From contig NZ_JAUSVX010000016.1 in the NCBI RefSeq assembly GCF_030814995.1, forward strand, positions 124,001-188,000: a DNA stretch of 64,000 nucleotides, read 5' to 3'. The notes under the pieces are model-generated. The model was not told the DNA's origin, ran no database searches, and saw only the letters and a program-made list of their open reading frames with translations. Below, one piece after another: positions 50,688 through 58,888 of the stretch (position 1 is its first letter; every line of letters starts with the position of its first letter). Source of the DNA: Labrys wisconsinensis. Its GTDB lineage: Bacteria > Pseudomonadota > Alphaproteobacteria > Rhizobiales > Labraceae. Position numbers and translations under genes: made by a program.

Positions 50688-51368
50688 ATGGCGGAGATGG
50701 TGCAACCCAAGATGACGCCTCGCGCGCGAGCGCCGCGCGGCGTCATGACCGTGCTGACGGTCCGGGGCGATCAGGCGGCGGCGCTGCGGGACATGGCGCT
50801 GCCGGCCGGGGTCGAGCTCGCCATCGTCTCGCCGGGCTCGCTGGACGCGGAGGATGTCCGCAAGATCCGGCGCGGCGCCAAGGTCCGGCTCGGCGCGCCC
50901 CGCACGGTCTATGCCGAGCCGGCGGCGGAGCGCCGGGACATGGTCGCCCGGGACGCCTTCGAGCCCGACGCCCGGGCGCGCGCCCTGCTCGAGGGCGTGC
51001 GCATCGCCCAGGACGACCTGCGCCGCGCCGGCGGCGCCTATGACCTGGAGCAGGTCAGGACGCTGATGCGGGGCGTCTCGCGCCAGGCGATCGACAAGCG
51101 GGTGCAGGAGGGAAGCCTCATCGCCGTGCCCGGCCCCAGCAATCGCCGCAGCTACCCCACCCTGCAGTTCGGCCGGGACGGGGCGGTGGTGAGCGGCCTG
51201 AAGGCGGTGCGCGAGGCTCTGGAGACGGACAATCCCTGGACCGTCCTCAACTTCCTCGCCAACCCCGACGACCGGCTGCAGGGGCGCCGGCCGATCGACC
51301 TCCTCAAGGGCGGCGACGTGGCGCTGGTGGTGGAGGCGGCGCGGCGGCTGGGCCAGCAGGGCGCTTGA
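50688..51368 (+). CDS. Xre/MbcA/ParS-type antitoxin
   Basis: A 226-residue protein whose last ~55 residues match the MbcA/ParS/Xre toxin-binding domain (DUF2384): NPWTVLNFLANPDDRLQGRR, then PIDLLKGGDVALVVEAARRL. The middle (LEQVRTLMRGVSRQAIDKRV) looks like a helix-turn-helix for operator binding. The N-terminal ~80 residues are an unusual extension for this family. Its stop overlaps the start of the RES-domain gene (TTGA), the standard order in RES-Xre modules. Confidence 0.85.
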   Translation: MAEMVQPKMTPRARAPRGVMTVLTVRGDQAAALRDMALPAGVELAIVSPGSLDAEDVRKIRRGAKVRLGAPRTVYAEPAAERRDMVARDAFEPDARARALLEGVRIAQDDLRRAGGAYDLEQVRTLMRGVSRQAIDKRVQEGSLIAVPGPSNRRSYPTLQFGRDGAVVSGLKAVREALETDNPWTVLNFLANPDDRLQGRRPIDLLKGGDVALVVEAARRLGQQGA

Positions 51369-51955
51369 GCGCGCCCGCCCCTCCCCCGGACCTGGCGCAC
51401 CGGGCCCCGGATCTCCTCGTTCTGCCGGCGGGGACGATCGTCCATCGCTTCTACACCGCGGCCTATGATCCGATCTTCTTCGATGCCTCGCGCAGCGGCC
51501 GCTTCAACGCGCCGGACGGCAGCTACGGCGTGCTCTATGTCGCACGGGAGGAGAGCGGCGCCTTCGCCGAGACTTTCCTGCGCAATCCCGGCCGGACGCT
51601 GATCGACCCGGACCTGCTGCGCCGCAAGGCCTATGTCCGCCTGGAGGTCACCGCCGGGCTCAGGCTGGTGAAGTTCGCCGGCCCCGGCCTCGCCATCCTC
51701 GGCGCCACGGCCGAGGTGGCGCATGGCGGGCTGCCCTACGACATTCCCCAGGCCTGGTCGCAGGCCCTGCGCGCCCATCCCGCCGCGCCGGACGGCATCG
51801 CCTATCACGCCCGGCACGACGACGAGGCGCTGTGCCATGCGATGTTCGACCGGGCCGCGGCCCACCTCGTCGAGGTCGAGCGGCGCGTCGATCTCGACCA
51901 GGACTGGTTCTGGCGTCTGGCGCTGCGCTACCGGGTCGGCCTGGCGCCGCGGTGA
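51365..51955 (+). CDS. RES-domain toxin (NAD+-degrading type)
   Basis: A 196-residue RES-domain protein: conserved Arg in GTIVHRFYTA (Arg28), the GRFNAPDGSYGVLYVAREES block, Glu in GAFAETFLR (Glu69), and the downstream PYDIPQAWSQALRAHPA and GIAYHARHDDEALCHAMFD segments. RES toxins degrade NAD+ and the conserved Arg, Glu and Ser give the family its name. Translation starts at TTG inside TTGA overlapping the antitoxin stop, a weak start that would keep toxin levels below antitoxin. Confidence 0.88.
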   Translation: MSAPAPPPDLAHRAPDLLVLPAGTIVHRFYTAAYDPIFFDASRSGRFNAPDGSYGVLYVAREESGAFAETFLRNPGRTLIDPDLLRRKAYVRLEVTAGLRLVKFAGPGLAILGATAEVAHGGLPYDIPQAWSQALRAHPAAPDGIAYHARHDDEALCHAMFDRAAAHLVEVERRVDLDQDWFWRLALRYRVGLAPR

Positions 51956-51969
51956 GGAGCGCCCGGCGC

Positions 51970-52254
51970 CTACGGCACCGCCGTCTCGCGCCGGCGCTGC
52001 CAGAGGGCGTAGCGCAGGCGGGCGAGGCGATAGGCGTCGGGGATCGACAGGGCCCAGACGAACAGGCCGAAGGCGCTGCGGCCGATGAAGGACTGGTCGG
52101 GCGTGGTCAGGTGGAAGCTGATCAGGGCGAGCAGCAGGGAGAAGAAGGCGATGCCGAGCCCGCGCTGGGGCTGGCCGACGGCGACGTGCCCCATGCCGGG
52201 AAGAAGGATGGCGAGGGCGAGCACGGCATAGGGGTGGATCGGCCGGGTCATCAT
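51970..52254 (-). CDS. Small membrane protein at the end of the permease operon
   Basis: A 94-residue protein with hydrophobic stretches at ~9-25 (YAVLALAILLPGMGHVAVGQ) and ~32-47 (LGIAFFSLLLALISFHL) and a third near 60-75 (GLFVWALSIPDAYRL), then a basic tail. The LLPGMGHVAVGQPQRGL stretch resembles the TM2-like PGxGH...Q pattern. Its ATG overlaps the previous gene by ATGA, so it is coupled. Role unknown. Confidence 0.7.
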   Translation of the reverse strand: MMTRPIHPYAVLALAILLPGMGHVAVGQPQRGLGIAFFSLLLALISFHLTTPDQSFIGRSAFGLFVWALSIPDAYRLARLRYALWQRRRETAVP

Positions 52255-52946
52255 GGGCGCACCTCGTCCTTGTCGGTCGGCGCGGGCTCGGCAGCCAGAG
52301 CATCCTCGAGCCCGACCAGGGCGTCGTGCAGCGCCAGCAGGGTGGCGGCGGCGACGGGCGTGTCGCCGAAGACGCATTGGCGCAGCAGGAGATAGTCGCC
52401 GCGCCGGCCCTCGGCCGCCTGGCGGACGACGCGCAGCGCGCCGGGCAGCGCCGCCACCTCCTTGATGCGGGGATCGGCGAACAGCGCCCGAAGCGGCGCG
52501 CCGGCGCGATCGAGCAGGGCCTGCGCCCGCCGCGCGGCGCCGCGCGCCAGGATCTCCGCCGGCAGGCCGGCGGGCGGGTCGAGGCGCAGCGCCAGCCGAT
52601 GGGTGGCGGCGAAGAACTCGGCGCCGGTCGCGCGCGTCAGCAGCGCGAAGGCGGGCCGCGGCACACGCCGGGTCGAGATCGTCACGGCGAGCCAGAGCTG
52701 CGGCAGGCGGCGCAGGGTCAGGCTGTCGGGGATCAGCTCCAGGCGCACCGCCCGGCTGCCGATGGTGCCGTCGAGCCGGGGAAAGCCGTCCGGCGCCAGG
52801 GTGAGGCGCGCCGTGTCGAGCACGGCGCGGCAGTCGTCGAGCAGGGCGGCGCGGGCCGCCGCCACGGCGCGGTGCTCGCGCCGGGCGAGCCAGGCCAGGG
52901 CGCCGCCGCCGAGCAGCGCCAGGACGAGGGCGAGGGCCGGCCCCAC
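52251..52946 (-). CDS. Membrane-anchored protein of the permease operon, unknown
   Basis: A ~231-residue protein with a single N-terminal helix (GPALALVLALLGGGALAWLA), an RREHR basic stop-transfer and a soluble remainder of mixed strands and helices (IGSRAVRLELIPDSLTLRRL, then QLWLAVTIST). No family recognised. GTG 52946 is taken as start; TTG 52952, overlapping the permease stop codon, is also possible. ATGA overlap with the next gene and tight linkage to the permease suggest a shared function. Confidence 0.6.
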   Translation of the reverse strand: MGPALALVLALLGGGALAWLARREHRAVAAARAALLDDCRAVLDTARLTLAPDGFPRLDGTIGSRAVRLELIPDSLTLRRLPQLWLAVTISTRRVPRPAFALLTRATGAEFFAATHRLALRLDPPAGLPAEILARGAARRAQALLDRAGAPLRALFADPRIKEVAALPGALRVVRQAAEGRRGDYLLLRQCVFGDTPVAAATLLALHDALVGLEDALAAEPAPTDKDEVRP

Positions 52947-52948
52947 GG

Positions 52949-54361
52949 TCAATACCCCCGCGGCCGCGGCCAGGGCATGGTGAACTGGTCGCCGCGCCGC
53001 ACGAACTTGTAGCGGTGGAAGGCGAACCAGGCCGAGGCGACGATGTAGAACACCATCATCGCCACCAGCTGCGTGCCATAGCCCAGGAACACCGCGAAAT
53101 AGGTCACGGCGCACAGGATGAACAGCACGATCGCCGGCAGGGGATGGAAGGGGTGGACATAGCCGCGCTTGATCGTGTCCAGCGGCCATTTGCGCCGGAA
53201 CAGGATCATGTTGATCGGCATGAAGGTATAGCCGAGCAGGCCGGACAGGATCGAGAAGGTGATCACCTGGTCGAGCGGGGCGCCGAGGGCGAAGATCAGG
53301 GCGATCGGCACCAGGAAGACGATCGAGCGGAACGGCGTGCGATATTTCGGGTGCACGGCGCCGAACCAGATCGGCATGTAGCGGTCACGGCCCATGGAGA
53401 ACCAGGCGCGCGAGGCGTCGTTGATGCAGCCATTGGCCGAGGCGAGCGTCGAGAAGATGGTGCCGACGAACAGGAACACCATCAGGAAAGTGGAGTCGGT
53501 CATGCGCGCCGCGTCGAACAGCGGCGTGATCGCCTGGCCGAGATATTCCCACGGCATCAGCCCGACGCAGATATACCAGGTCATGGTGGCGGCGATCAGC
53601 AGCGTGATCATGCCGAGCATGGTGCCGAGCGGCAGGGCGCGGGCCGGCGAGCGCACCTCCTCGGCCGCCTGGGTGGTGCCCTCGATGCCGAGATAGAACC
53701 ACAGGCCGAAATGCAGCGAGGCGACCACGCCGAGCCAGCCATAGGGCAGGCCGACCAGGAACTCGTTCGGCTTCAGCACCGCCGTCGACCAGGGCCGCAC
53801 GCCGAGGAACAGCACGACGATGGAGACGAAGGCGATGGCGGTGATGACCAGGTTGAAGGTGAGCGTGGCGTAGACGCCGCGATAGTTCAGCCAGGCCAGG
53901 AACAGGATGGTCAGCACGATGAACGGCTTGTCCTGCACCGCGTCGAAGCCGGCCATGCCGCCGACGGTCTGGATGAGGTAGCCGGCGGTGATGGCGTTGC
54001 CGGCCTCCAGCATGGTGTAGGCCATGACCAGGAACAGGCCGACATTGAAGGCCATCAGCGGGCCGACGATGTGCTTGGCCTGGGCATATTGGCCGCCGGC
54101 GGCGGCCACGGTGGACGTCACCTCCGAATCGATCATGGCGACGCAGGTGTAGAGCAGGCCCGCCGTCCAGCAGGCGATCAGCGCCGCCAGGGCGCCGCCC
54201 TTGCCGACGGCGAAGTTCCAGCCCATGAACTCGCCGACCAGCACGATGCCGACCCCCAGCGCCCAGACATGGGCCGGGCCGAGCACGCGCAGGAGCGAGA
54301 TCTTCTCGCCGTGGATGACGGTCGCCGGCGCGTTCGCGGCGGACTCCGAGGCTGCGGTCAT
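52949..54361 (-). CDS. APC-family amino acid/amine permease
   Basis: A 470-residue transporter with about twelve helices. The APC entry ISLLRVLGPAHVWALGVGIVLVGEFMGWNF (read in pieces) and the following GGALAALIACWTAGLLYTC, VASLHFGLWFYLGIEGTTQA and TLASANGCINDASRAWFSM are typical of the amino acid-polyamine-organocation family, closest in style to ethanolamine-permease-like members. Substrate is unproven. It overlaps the upstream 60-residue gene by ATGA and sits in a run of five small membrane proteins. Confidence 0.9.
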   Translation of the reverse strand: MTAASESAANAPATVIHGEKISLLRVLGPAHVWALGVGIVLVGEFMGWNFAVGKGGALAALIACWTAGLLYTCVAMIDSEVTSTVAAAGGQYAQAKHIVGPLMAFNVGLFLVMAYTMLEAGNAITAGYLIQTVGGMAGFDAVQDKPFIVLTILFLAWLNYRGVYATLTFNLVITAIAFVSIVVLFLGVRPWSTAVLKPNEFLVGLPYGWLGVVASLHFGLWFYLGIEGTTQAAEEVRSPARALPLGTMLGMITLLIAATMTWYICVGLMPWEYLGQAITPLFDAARMTDSTFLMVFLFVGTIFSTLASANGCINDASRAWFSMGRDRYMPIWFGAVHPKYRTPFRSIVFLVPIALIFALGAPLDQVITFSILSGLLGYTFMPINMILFRRKWPLDTIKRGYVHPFHPLPAIVLFILCAVTYFAVFLGYGTQLVAMMVFYIVASAWFAFHRYKFVRRGDQFTMPWPRPRGY

Positions 54362-54540
54362 TGCGCCCCCCTGTGCGTCGGATCGATCACGAGCTGGTCC
54401 TCGATCTCGCCTTCACGGGACGACATCAGCACGTCCTCGGAATAGGCGGTGTTGGTCTTGACGAGGTCGTAGAGCATCCACAGGCCGAACACGGCCGACA
54501 GCGCCCACGCGAGATATTCCAGAGCCTGGAAAGCGTTCAT
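54358..54540 (-). CDS. 60-residue membrane protein next to APC permease
   Basis: One helix (ALEYLAWALSAVFGLWMLYDLV) at the N-terminus and an acidic polar tail (SSREGEIEDQLVIDPTHRG). The stop overlaps the permease ATG by four bases, arguing for a permease subunit-like or assembly role. No family is recognised. Confidence 0.7.
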   Translation of the reverse strand: MNAFQALEYLAWALSAVFGLWMLYDLVKTNTAYSEDVLMSSREGEIEDQLVIDPTHRGAQ

Positions 54541-54550
54541 CGCGGCCCCC

Positions 54551-54934
54551 TCACCTGTCGTCGAAGCGTTCGGCGATGACGTCCCGGTATTCCTTGTCCG
54601 AGAAGCGGACGACGAACACGAAGTAGACGATCACCACCAGGGCGGTCAGGAGGAAGGCGCCGATCGAGAAGGTGTAGTCGAAGCGCGAGGCGATCAGCGG
54701 CGCGGCGGTCTCGGGGGTGAAGCCGAGCTTCTCCCAGGCGGCCTGCATGAGCGGGCTCTGCTGCATGGCGGCCCAGCTCTTCTCGGCGAAGGAAAGGTCG
54801 AGCTTGCCGCCGCCGGCCAGGCCCAGGGCGACGGGCGCGAACAGGCTCGCCACCACCAGGGCGAGGAGGAAGAGGGAATCGACGATCTGCCCCGTGGCGG
54901 ACTGCTGCGGCGGACGATAGGTCGGCTTGGCCAT
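54551..54934 (-). CDS. Two-helix membrane protein of the permease operon
   Basis: A 127-residue protein with helices at ~19-40 (IVDSLFLLALVVASLFAPVAL) and ~90-110 (FSIGAFLLTALVVIVYFVFVV), a polar middle region with SWAAMQQSPLMQAAWEKLGF, and a short charged C-terminus. Unknown family. ATG 54934 is chosen because MAKPTYRPP gives a normal polar start; four extra codons upstream are open. It lies 10 bp before the 60-residue gene. Confidence 0.7.
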   Translation of the reverse strand: MAKPTYRPPQQSATGQIVDSLFLLALVVASLFAPVALGLAGGGKLDLSFAEKSWAAMQQSPLMQAAWEKLGFTPETAAPLIASRFDYTFSIGAFLLTALVVIVYFVFVVRFSDKEYRDVIAERFDDR

Positions 54935-54942
54935 CGCTGTCC

Positions 54943-55233
54943 TCACTTGCGGTTCTTCATTTCGTCGAGATAGTGCAGGTCGAGGCCGTAGATGTGGCTC
55001 TTGTCCTCGCGGTAGTGGCGTACCAGCGCGGTGATCGAGGCGGTGTTGAACAGCAGCACCAGCCCGCCGGCGACCGCGAGCGCGGCGACGACGGCGCTCG
55101 TGCCGGTGTCGGGCAGGATCTGGACGAAGACGAACAGGACCGTGAGCCAGAGCACGACCACGGCGCCGATCGCCCAGGCGCGGTCGCCTCGATACATGCC
55201 CTCGATCCGCGGATCCTGGGATCCCGGTTGCAT
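54943..55233 (-). CDS. Two-helix membrane protein, first gene of the permease operon
   Basis: A 96-residue protein with helices at ~20-41 (WAIGAVVVLWLTVLFVFVQI) and ~47-66 (TSAVVAALAVAGGLVLLFNT), and a cytoplasmic tail with HYREDKSHIYGLDLHYLDEM. Unknown family. GAGAGGAAA precedes ATG 55233. It starts the run ending at 51970 and is probably transcribed from the promoter area around the palindrome at 55420. Confidence 0.7.
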   Translation of the reverse strand: MQPGSQDPRIEGMYRGDRAWAIGAVVVLWLTVLFVFVQILPDTGTSAVVAALAVAGGLVLLFNTASITALVRHYREDKSHIYGLDLHYLDEMKNRK

Positions 55234-55419
55234 GGCGTGTTTCCTCTCAGTGAACTCCCGCTCATTAGCGAGCGTGGAGAGTTGCCTCACAGGCAACTAG
55301 TTTTGATACGCGGAAAGTCTGCGACGGCCGATGGCGCGAAGTCAAGCAAGGATCTGCACGGATATCGTGCAAATGCCCAGGATTCCGGCAGGAATCGCGG
55401 GCATAGATCCGGTATTTCA

Positions 55420-55446
55420 CTAATGAGAAATATTATTTCTCATTAG
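55420..55446. promoter_or_regulatory. Perfect 27-bp palindrome between two transport operons
   Basis: CTAATGAGAAATA-T-TATTTCTCATTAG has 13-bp perfect arms around a single T, in an AT-rich island between the permease operon (leftward) and the Liv-type operon (rightward). Its length and symmetry suit a dimeric regulator, but no regulator gene is adjacent. It lies 187 bp from the leftward and 286 bp from the rightward start codon. The rest of 55234-55731 shows no other recognisable element. Confidence 0.65.
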
Positions 55447-55731
55447 GAATAATGGTTGACATCGGACGATGTCGGCAGCGTCGCGCCCGCATGGACCGAC
55501 GGGTCGATCCCCGCCCTTGAGGGTCGAGGATGGGGCGAGCCTCGCCGCATCCCTGCCCGCAATTTGCGCAATCCCGGCCCGCCGCCGCCTGTCAAATCGG
55601 CTTGCGCGCCGCGGCCGCCGGTCCATAATCGTTCGTATACCAATAAATTTTCCGGCGGCACGGGGCTTTGCCTCCGGCGCCGGCTGGTAGAGGATCGGCC
55701 GACGCGCCGGGACGGCTCGATGGAGGGGACG

Positions 55732-56931
55732 ATGATCAAGATGCTGCTCGCCGGGACGGCCGCCGCTGCCGCCCTCCTCGGCCTCGCCCTTCCCGCAGGG
55801 GCGGCCGACATCAAGATCGGCGACATCAACAGCTATTCCGCCCTGCCCGCCTTCGCCGAGCCCTATCGCAAGGGCTGGCAGATGGCGGTGGAGGAGATCA
55901 ATGCCGCCGGCGGCGTCAACGGCGACACGCTGGTGGTGGTCTCCAGGGACGATGCGGGCAAGCCGGGCAATGCCATCACCGCCGCCAACGAGCTCGTCGC
56001 CCAGGACGGCGCGGTGCTGCTGACCGGCGGCTTCTTCTCCAATGTCGGCCTCGCCCTCTCCGACTATGCCAAGCAGAAGGGCATCCTTTACATCGCCGGC
56101 GAGCCGCTGACCGACGCCATCACCTGGTCCAAGGGCAATGCCTACACCTTCCGCCTGCGCCCCTCCAACTACATGCAGGCGGCGATGCTGGCGGAGGAAG
56201 CGGCCAAGCTCCCGGCCAAGCGCTGGGCGACGATCGCGCCCAACTACGAATATGGCCAGTCCGCCGTCGCCGTGTTCAAGCAGCTGCTGCAGAAGAAGCG
56301 CCCCGACGTCAGCTTCGTCGGCGAGCAATGGCCGCCGCAGGGCAAGATCGACGCCGGCGCGGTGGCCGAGGCGATCAAGGCGACCCAGCCCGAGGCCATC
56401 CTCAACGTCGAGTTCGGCGCCGACCTCATCAAGCTGGTGCGCGAGGGCACGGCCCGCGGCCTGTTCGAGGGCCGCTCGGTGGTGAGCTTCCTCACCGGCG
56501 AGCCGGAATATCTCGATCCCCTCAAGGCGGACGCGCCGGTCGGCTGGATCGTCACCGGCTATCCCTGGGACAAGGACCAGTCCCCGGCCAACCTCGCCTT
56601 CGTCAAGGCCTACCAGGCCAGGTACGCCGACTATCCCAGGCTCGGCTCGGTGGTCGGCTATGCCGAGATGAAGGCGATCGCCGCCGTCCTCGCCAAGGCG
56701 AAGTCGACGAAGACCGAGGACCTGATCAAGGCGGCGGAAGGCATCGGCTTCGACACGCCCTTCGGCCCGGTGTCCTTCCGCGCCATCGACCACCAGTCCA
56801 CCATGGGCGCCTTCGTCGGCAAGACCGCGGTGGTCGACGGCAAGGGCGTGATGGTCGACTTCCGCTACGTGCCGGGCGCCCAGGTGCTGCCGCCCGACAG
56901 CGAGGTGAAGACGCTGCGCCCGCAGGGCTGA
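55732..56931 (+). CDS. Liv-type ABC transporter substrate-binding protein
   Basis: A 399-residue periplasmic binding protein. Signal peptide at residues 1-25 (LLAGTAAAAALLGLALPAGA). The mature protein has the Peripla_BP_6 pattern: IKIGDINSYSALPAFAEPYR, GWQMAVEEINAAGGVNGDTL, ITAANELVAQDGAVLLTGGF, then WATIAPNYEYGQSAVAVFKQ. Binds branched-chain amino acids, amides or aromatic acids in various members. ATG 55732 is placed by GGAGGGG at 55722-55728. First gene of a four-gene importer operon. Confidence 0.92.
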   Translation: MIKMLLAGTAAAAALLGLALPAGAADIKIGDINSYSALPAFAEPYRKGWQMAVEEINAAGGVNGDTLVVVSRDDAGKPGNAITAANELVAQDGAVLLTGGFFSNVGLALSDYAKQKGILYIAGEPLTDAITWSKGNAYTFRLRPSNYMQAAMLAEEAAKLPAKRWATIAPNYEYGQSAVAVFKQLLQKKRPDVSFVGEQWPPQGKIDAGAVAEAIKATQPEAILNVEFGADLIKLVREGTARGLFEGRSVVSFLTGEPEYLDPLKADAPVGWIVTGYPWDKDQSPANLAFVKAYQARYADYPRLGSVVGYAEMKAIAAVLAKAKSTKTEDLIKAAEGIGFDTPFGPVSFRAIDHQSTMGAFVGKTAVVDGKGVMVDFRYVPGAQVLPPDSEVKTLRPQG

Positions 56932-56971
56932 GCCCGGCCGGCCGCCCGCCGCGCACAGGAGTCTGCGGCCC

Positions 56972-58888
56972 ATGCTGGACCTCGTCGTCGCCCAGGGGGT
57001 GACCGGCCTCGCCAACGCGTCGTCGCTGTTCCTGGTCGCCTCGGGCCTGTCGCTGATCTTCGGCGTCACCCGCATCGTCAACTTCGCCCACGGCGCCTTC
57101 TACATGCTCGGCGCCTATGCAGCGGTCACGCTGGCGCCCGGGCTGGCCGAGCGGCTGGGGCCGGGGCCGGGCTTCTGGCTCGCGCTGCCGCTCGCCGCGG
57201 CGATCGTCGCCGCCATCGGCGTCGCCGTGGAAGTGCTGCTGCTCCGGCGCATCTACCGGGCGCCGAGCCTGTTCCAGCTGCTCGCCACCTTCGGCGTGAC
57301 GCTGATGGTGGAAGACCTCGTGGTCCTGGTCTTCGGCCCCGACGACCTGATCGGGCCGCGCGCGCCGGGCCTCGGCGGCTCGGTCACGCTGCTCGGCCAC
57401 GCCTTCCCCAGCTACGACCTGTTCCTGATGCTGCTCGGGCCGGCGGTGCTCGGCCTGATCTCGGCCCTGCTGCACCGCACCCGCTTCGGCATCCTGCTGC
57501 GCGCCGCGACCGAGGATCGCGACATGGTCGCCGCGCTCGGCGTCAACCAGAGCCGGCTGTTCACCGGCATCTTCGCCCTCGGCATCTTCCTCGCCGCGCT
57601 CGGCGGCGCCCTGCAGATCCCGCGCGACGCCGTCACCCACCAGATGGACCTGTCGATCATCGTCGAGGTGTTCGCGGTCGTCATCATCGGCGGGCTGGGA
57701 AGCCTCGCCGGCGCCTTCCTCGCCGCGGTCCTGGTGGCCGAGCTCAATGCCTTCGGCATCCTCGTCTTCCCCGGCATCTCGATGGTCATGGTGTTCCTGG
57801 CCATGGCTGTCGTGCTGGTGGTGCGCCCCTACGGCCTCCTCGGCCGCCCCTTCGCGCCGGACCGGGCCGCGGCGGCGGCGACCGCCCGGCCCTGGCGCCC
57901 CTTCACGGCGCGGGAGCGCCTCGCCGTCGCCGCGGGGATCGCCGCCGCCGCGGCGCTGCCGCTCGTCGCCGGCGCCTATGGGCTGACGGTCGCGGCCGAG
58001 GTGATGATCGCCGTCGTCTTCGCCGCCAGCCTGCAGCTCCTGATGTCGGCGGGGGGCCTGGATTCCTTCGGCCACGCCGCCTTCTTCGGCCTCGGCGCCT
58101 ATGGCGCGGCCCTGGCGGTCCAGCATGTCCAGGCGCCGATGGCGCTCGCCCTGCTCGCCGGCCCGCTGCTGGCGCTCGCCGGCGCCCTCGCCGTCGGCTG
58201 GTTCTGCATCCGCCTCACCGGCGTGCATTTCGCCATGCTGACGCTCGCCCTCGCCCAGATCGCCTGGGCGGTCGCCTTCCAGTGGGTCGACGTGACGGGC
58301 GGCGACAACGGCCTGCTCGGCATCTGGCCGGCGCCCTGGGCCACCGGCCCCGCCGCCTATTACTGGCTGACCCTGGCGGCGGCGCTGCTCACCCTCGCCT
58401 TCGTGCGGCAGGTCGTGTTCTCGCCGTTCGGCTACGCCCTGCGCGCGGCGCGCGACTCGGCCGGCCGGGCGGAGGCCATCGGCATCGACCGCCGGCGCAT
58501 GCAATATGCCGCCTTCGCCATGGCGGGCACGCTGGCCGGGCTCGCCGGCGCCCTGTTCGCCTTCCTCAAGGGCAGCATCTTTCCCGACAGCTTCGCCGTG
58601 CCGCTCTCGGTCGACGCGCTGGTGATGGTGCTGATCGGCGGCGTCGGCACCGTGTCGGGCGCGGCGGTCGGCGCCGTGCTCTACAAGACCGCCGAGATCT
58701 GGCTGATCTCGACCACCGACCATTCCAAGCTGGTGCTCGGCGCCGGCATCGTGGCGCTGGTGCTCGTCTTCCCGCGCGGCGTGGTCGGCACCGCCGCCGT
58801 GCTCGCCGACCGCCTGCCCTGGCCGCGGCGGCGGACCGCCGGGCTGCGGCCGGCCCTGGCGCCGCCCGGCGGAGCGGCCGAGCCATGA
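56972..58888 (+). CDS. Fused LivH-LivM permease
   Basis: A 638-residue protein joining both Liv permeases. Residues ~1-295 are LivH-like (SLIFGVTRIVNFAHGAFYML, then FEVFAVVIIGGLGSLAGAFL-type segment). Residues ~320-620 are LivM-like (AGGLDSFGHAAFFGLGAYGA, FGYALRAARDSAGRAEAIGI, ALVMVLIGGVGTVSGAAVGA). In most systems they are two genes; here one gene supplies both membrane halves. The stop overlaps the LivG ATG by four bases. Substrate follows the binding protein and is not known. Confidence 0.9.
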   Translation: MLDLVVAQGVTGLANASSLFLVASGLSLIFGVTRIVNFAHGAFYMLGAYAAVTLAPGLAERLGPGPGFWLALPLAAAIVAAIGVAVEVLLLRRIYRAPSLFQLLATFGVTLMVEDLVVLVFGPDDLIGPRAPGLGGSVTLLGHAFPSYDLFLMLLGPAVLGLISALLHRTRFGILLRAATEDRDMVAALGVNQSRLFTGIFALGIFLAALGGALQIPRDAVTHQMDLSIIVEVFAVVIIGGLGSLAGAFLAAVLVAELNAFGILVFPGISMVMVFLAMAVVLVVRPYGLLGRPFAPDRAAAAATARPWRPFTARERLAVAAGIAAAAALPLVAGAYGLTVAAEVMIAVVFAASLQLLMSAGGLDSFGHAAFFGLGAYGAALAVQHVQAPMALALLAGPLLALAGALAVGWFCIRLTGVHFAMLTLALAQIAWAVAFQWVDVTGGDNGLLGIWPAPWATGPAAYYWLTLAAALLTLAFVRQVVFSPFGYALRAARDSAGRAEAIGIDRRRMQYAAFAMAGTLAGLAGALFAFLKGSIFPDSFAVPLSVDALVMVLIGGVGTVSGAAVGAVLYKTAEIWLISTTDHSKLVLGAGIVALVLVFPRGVVGTAAVLADRLPWPRRRTAGLRPALAPPGGAAEP

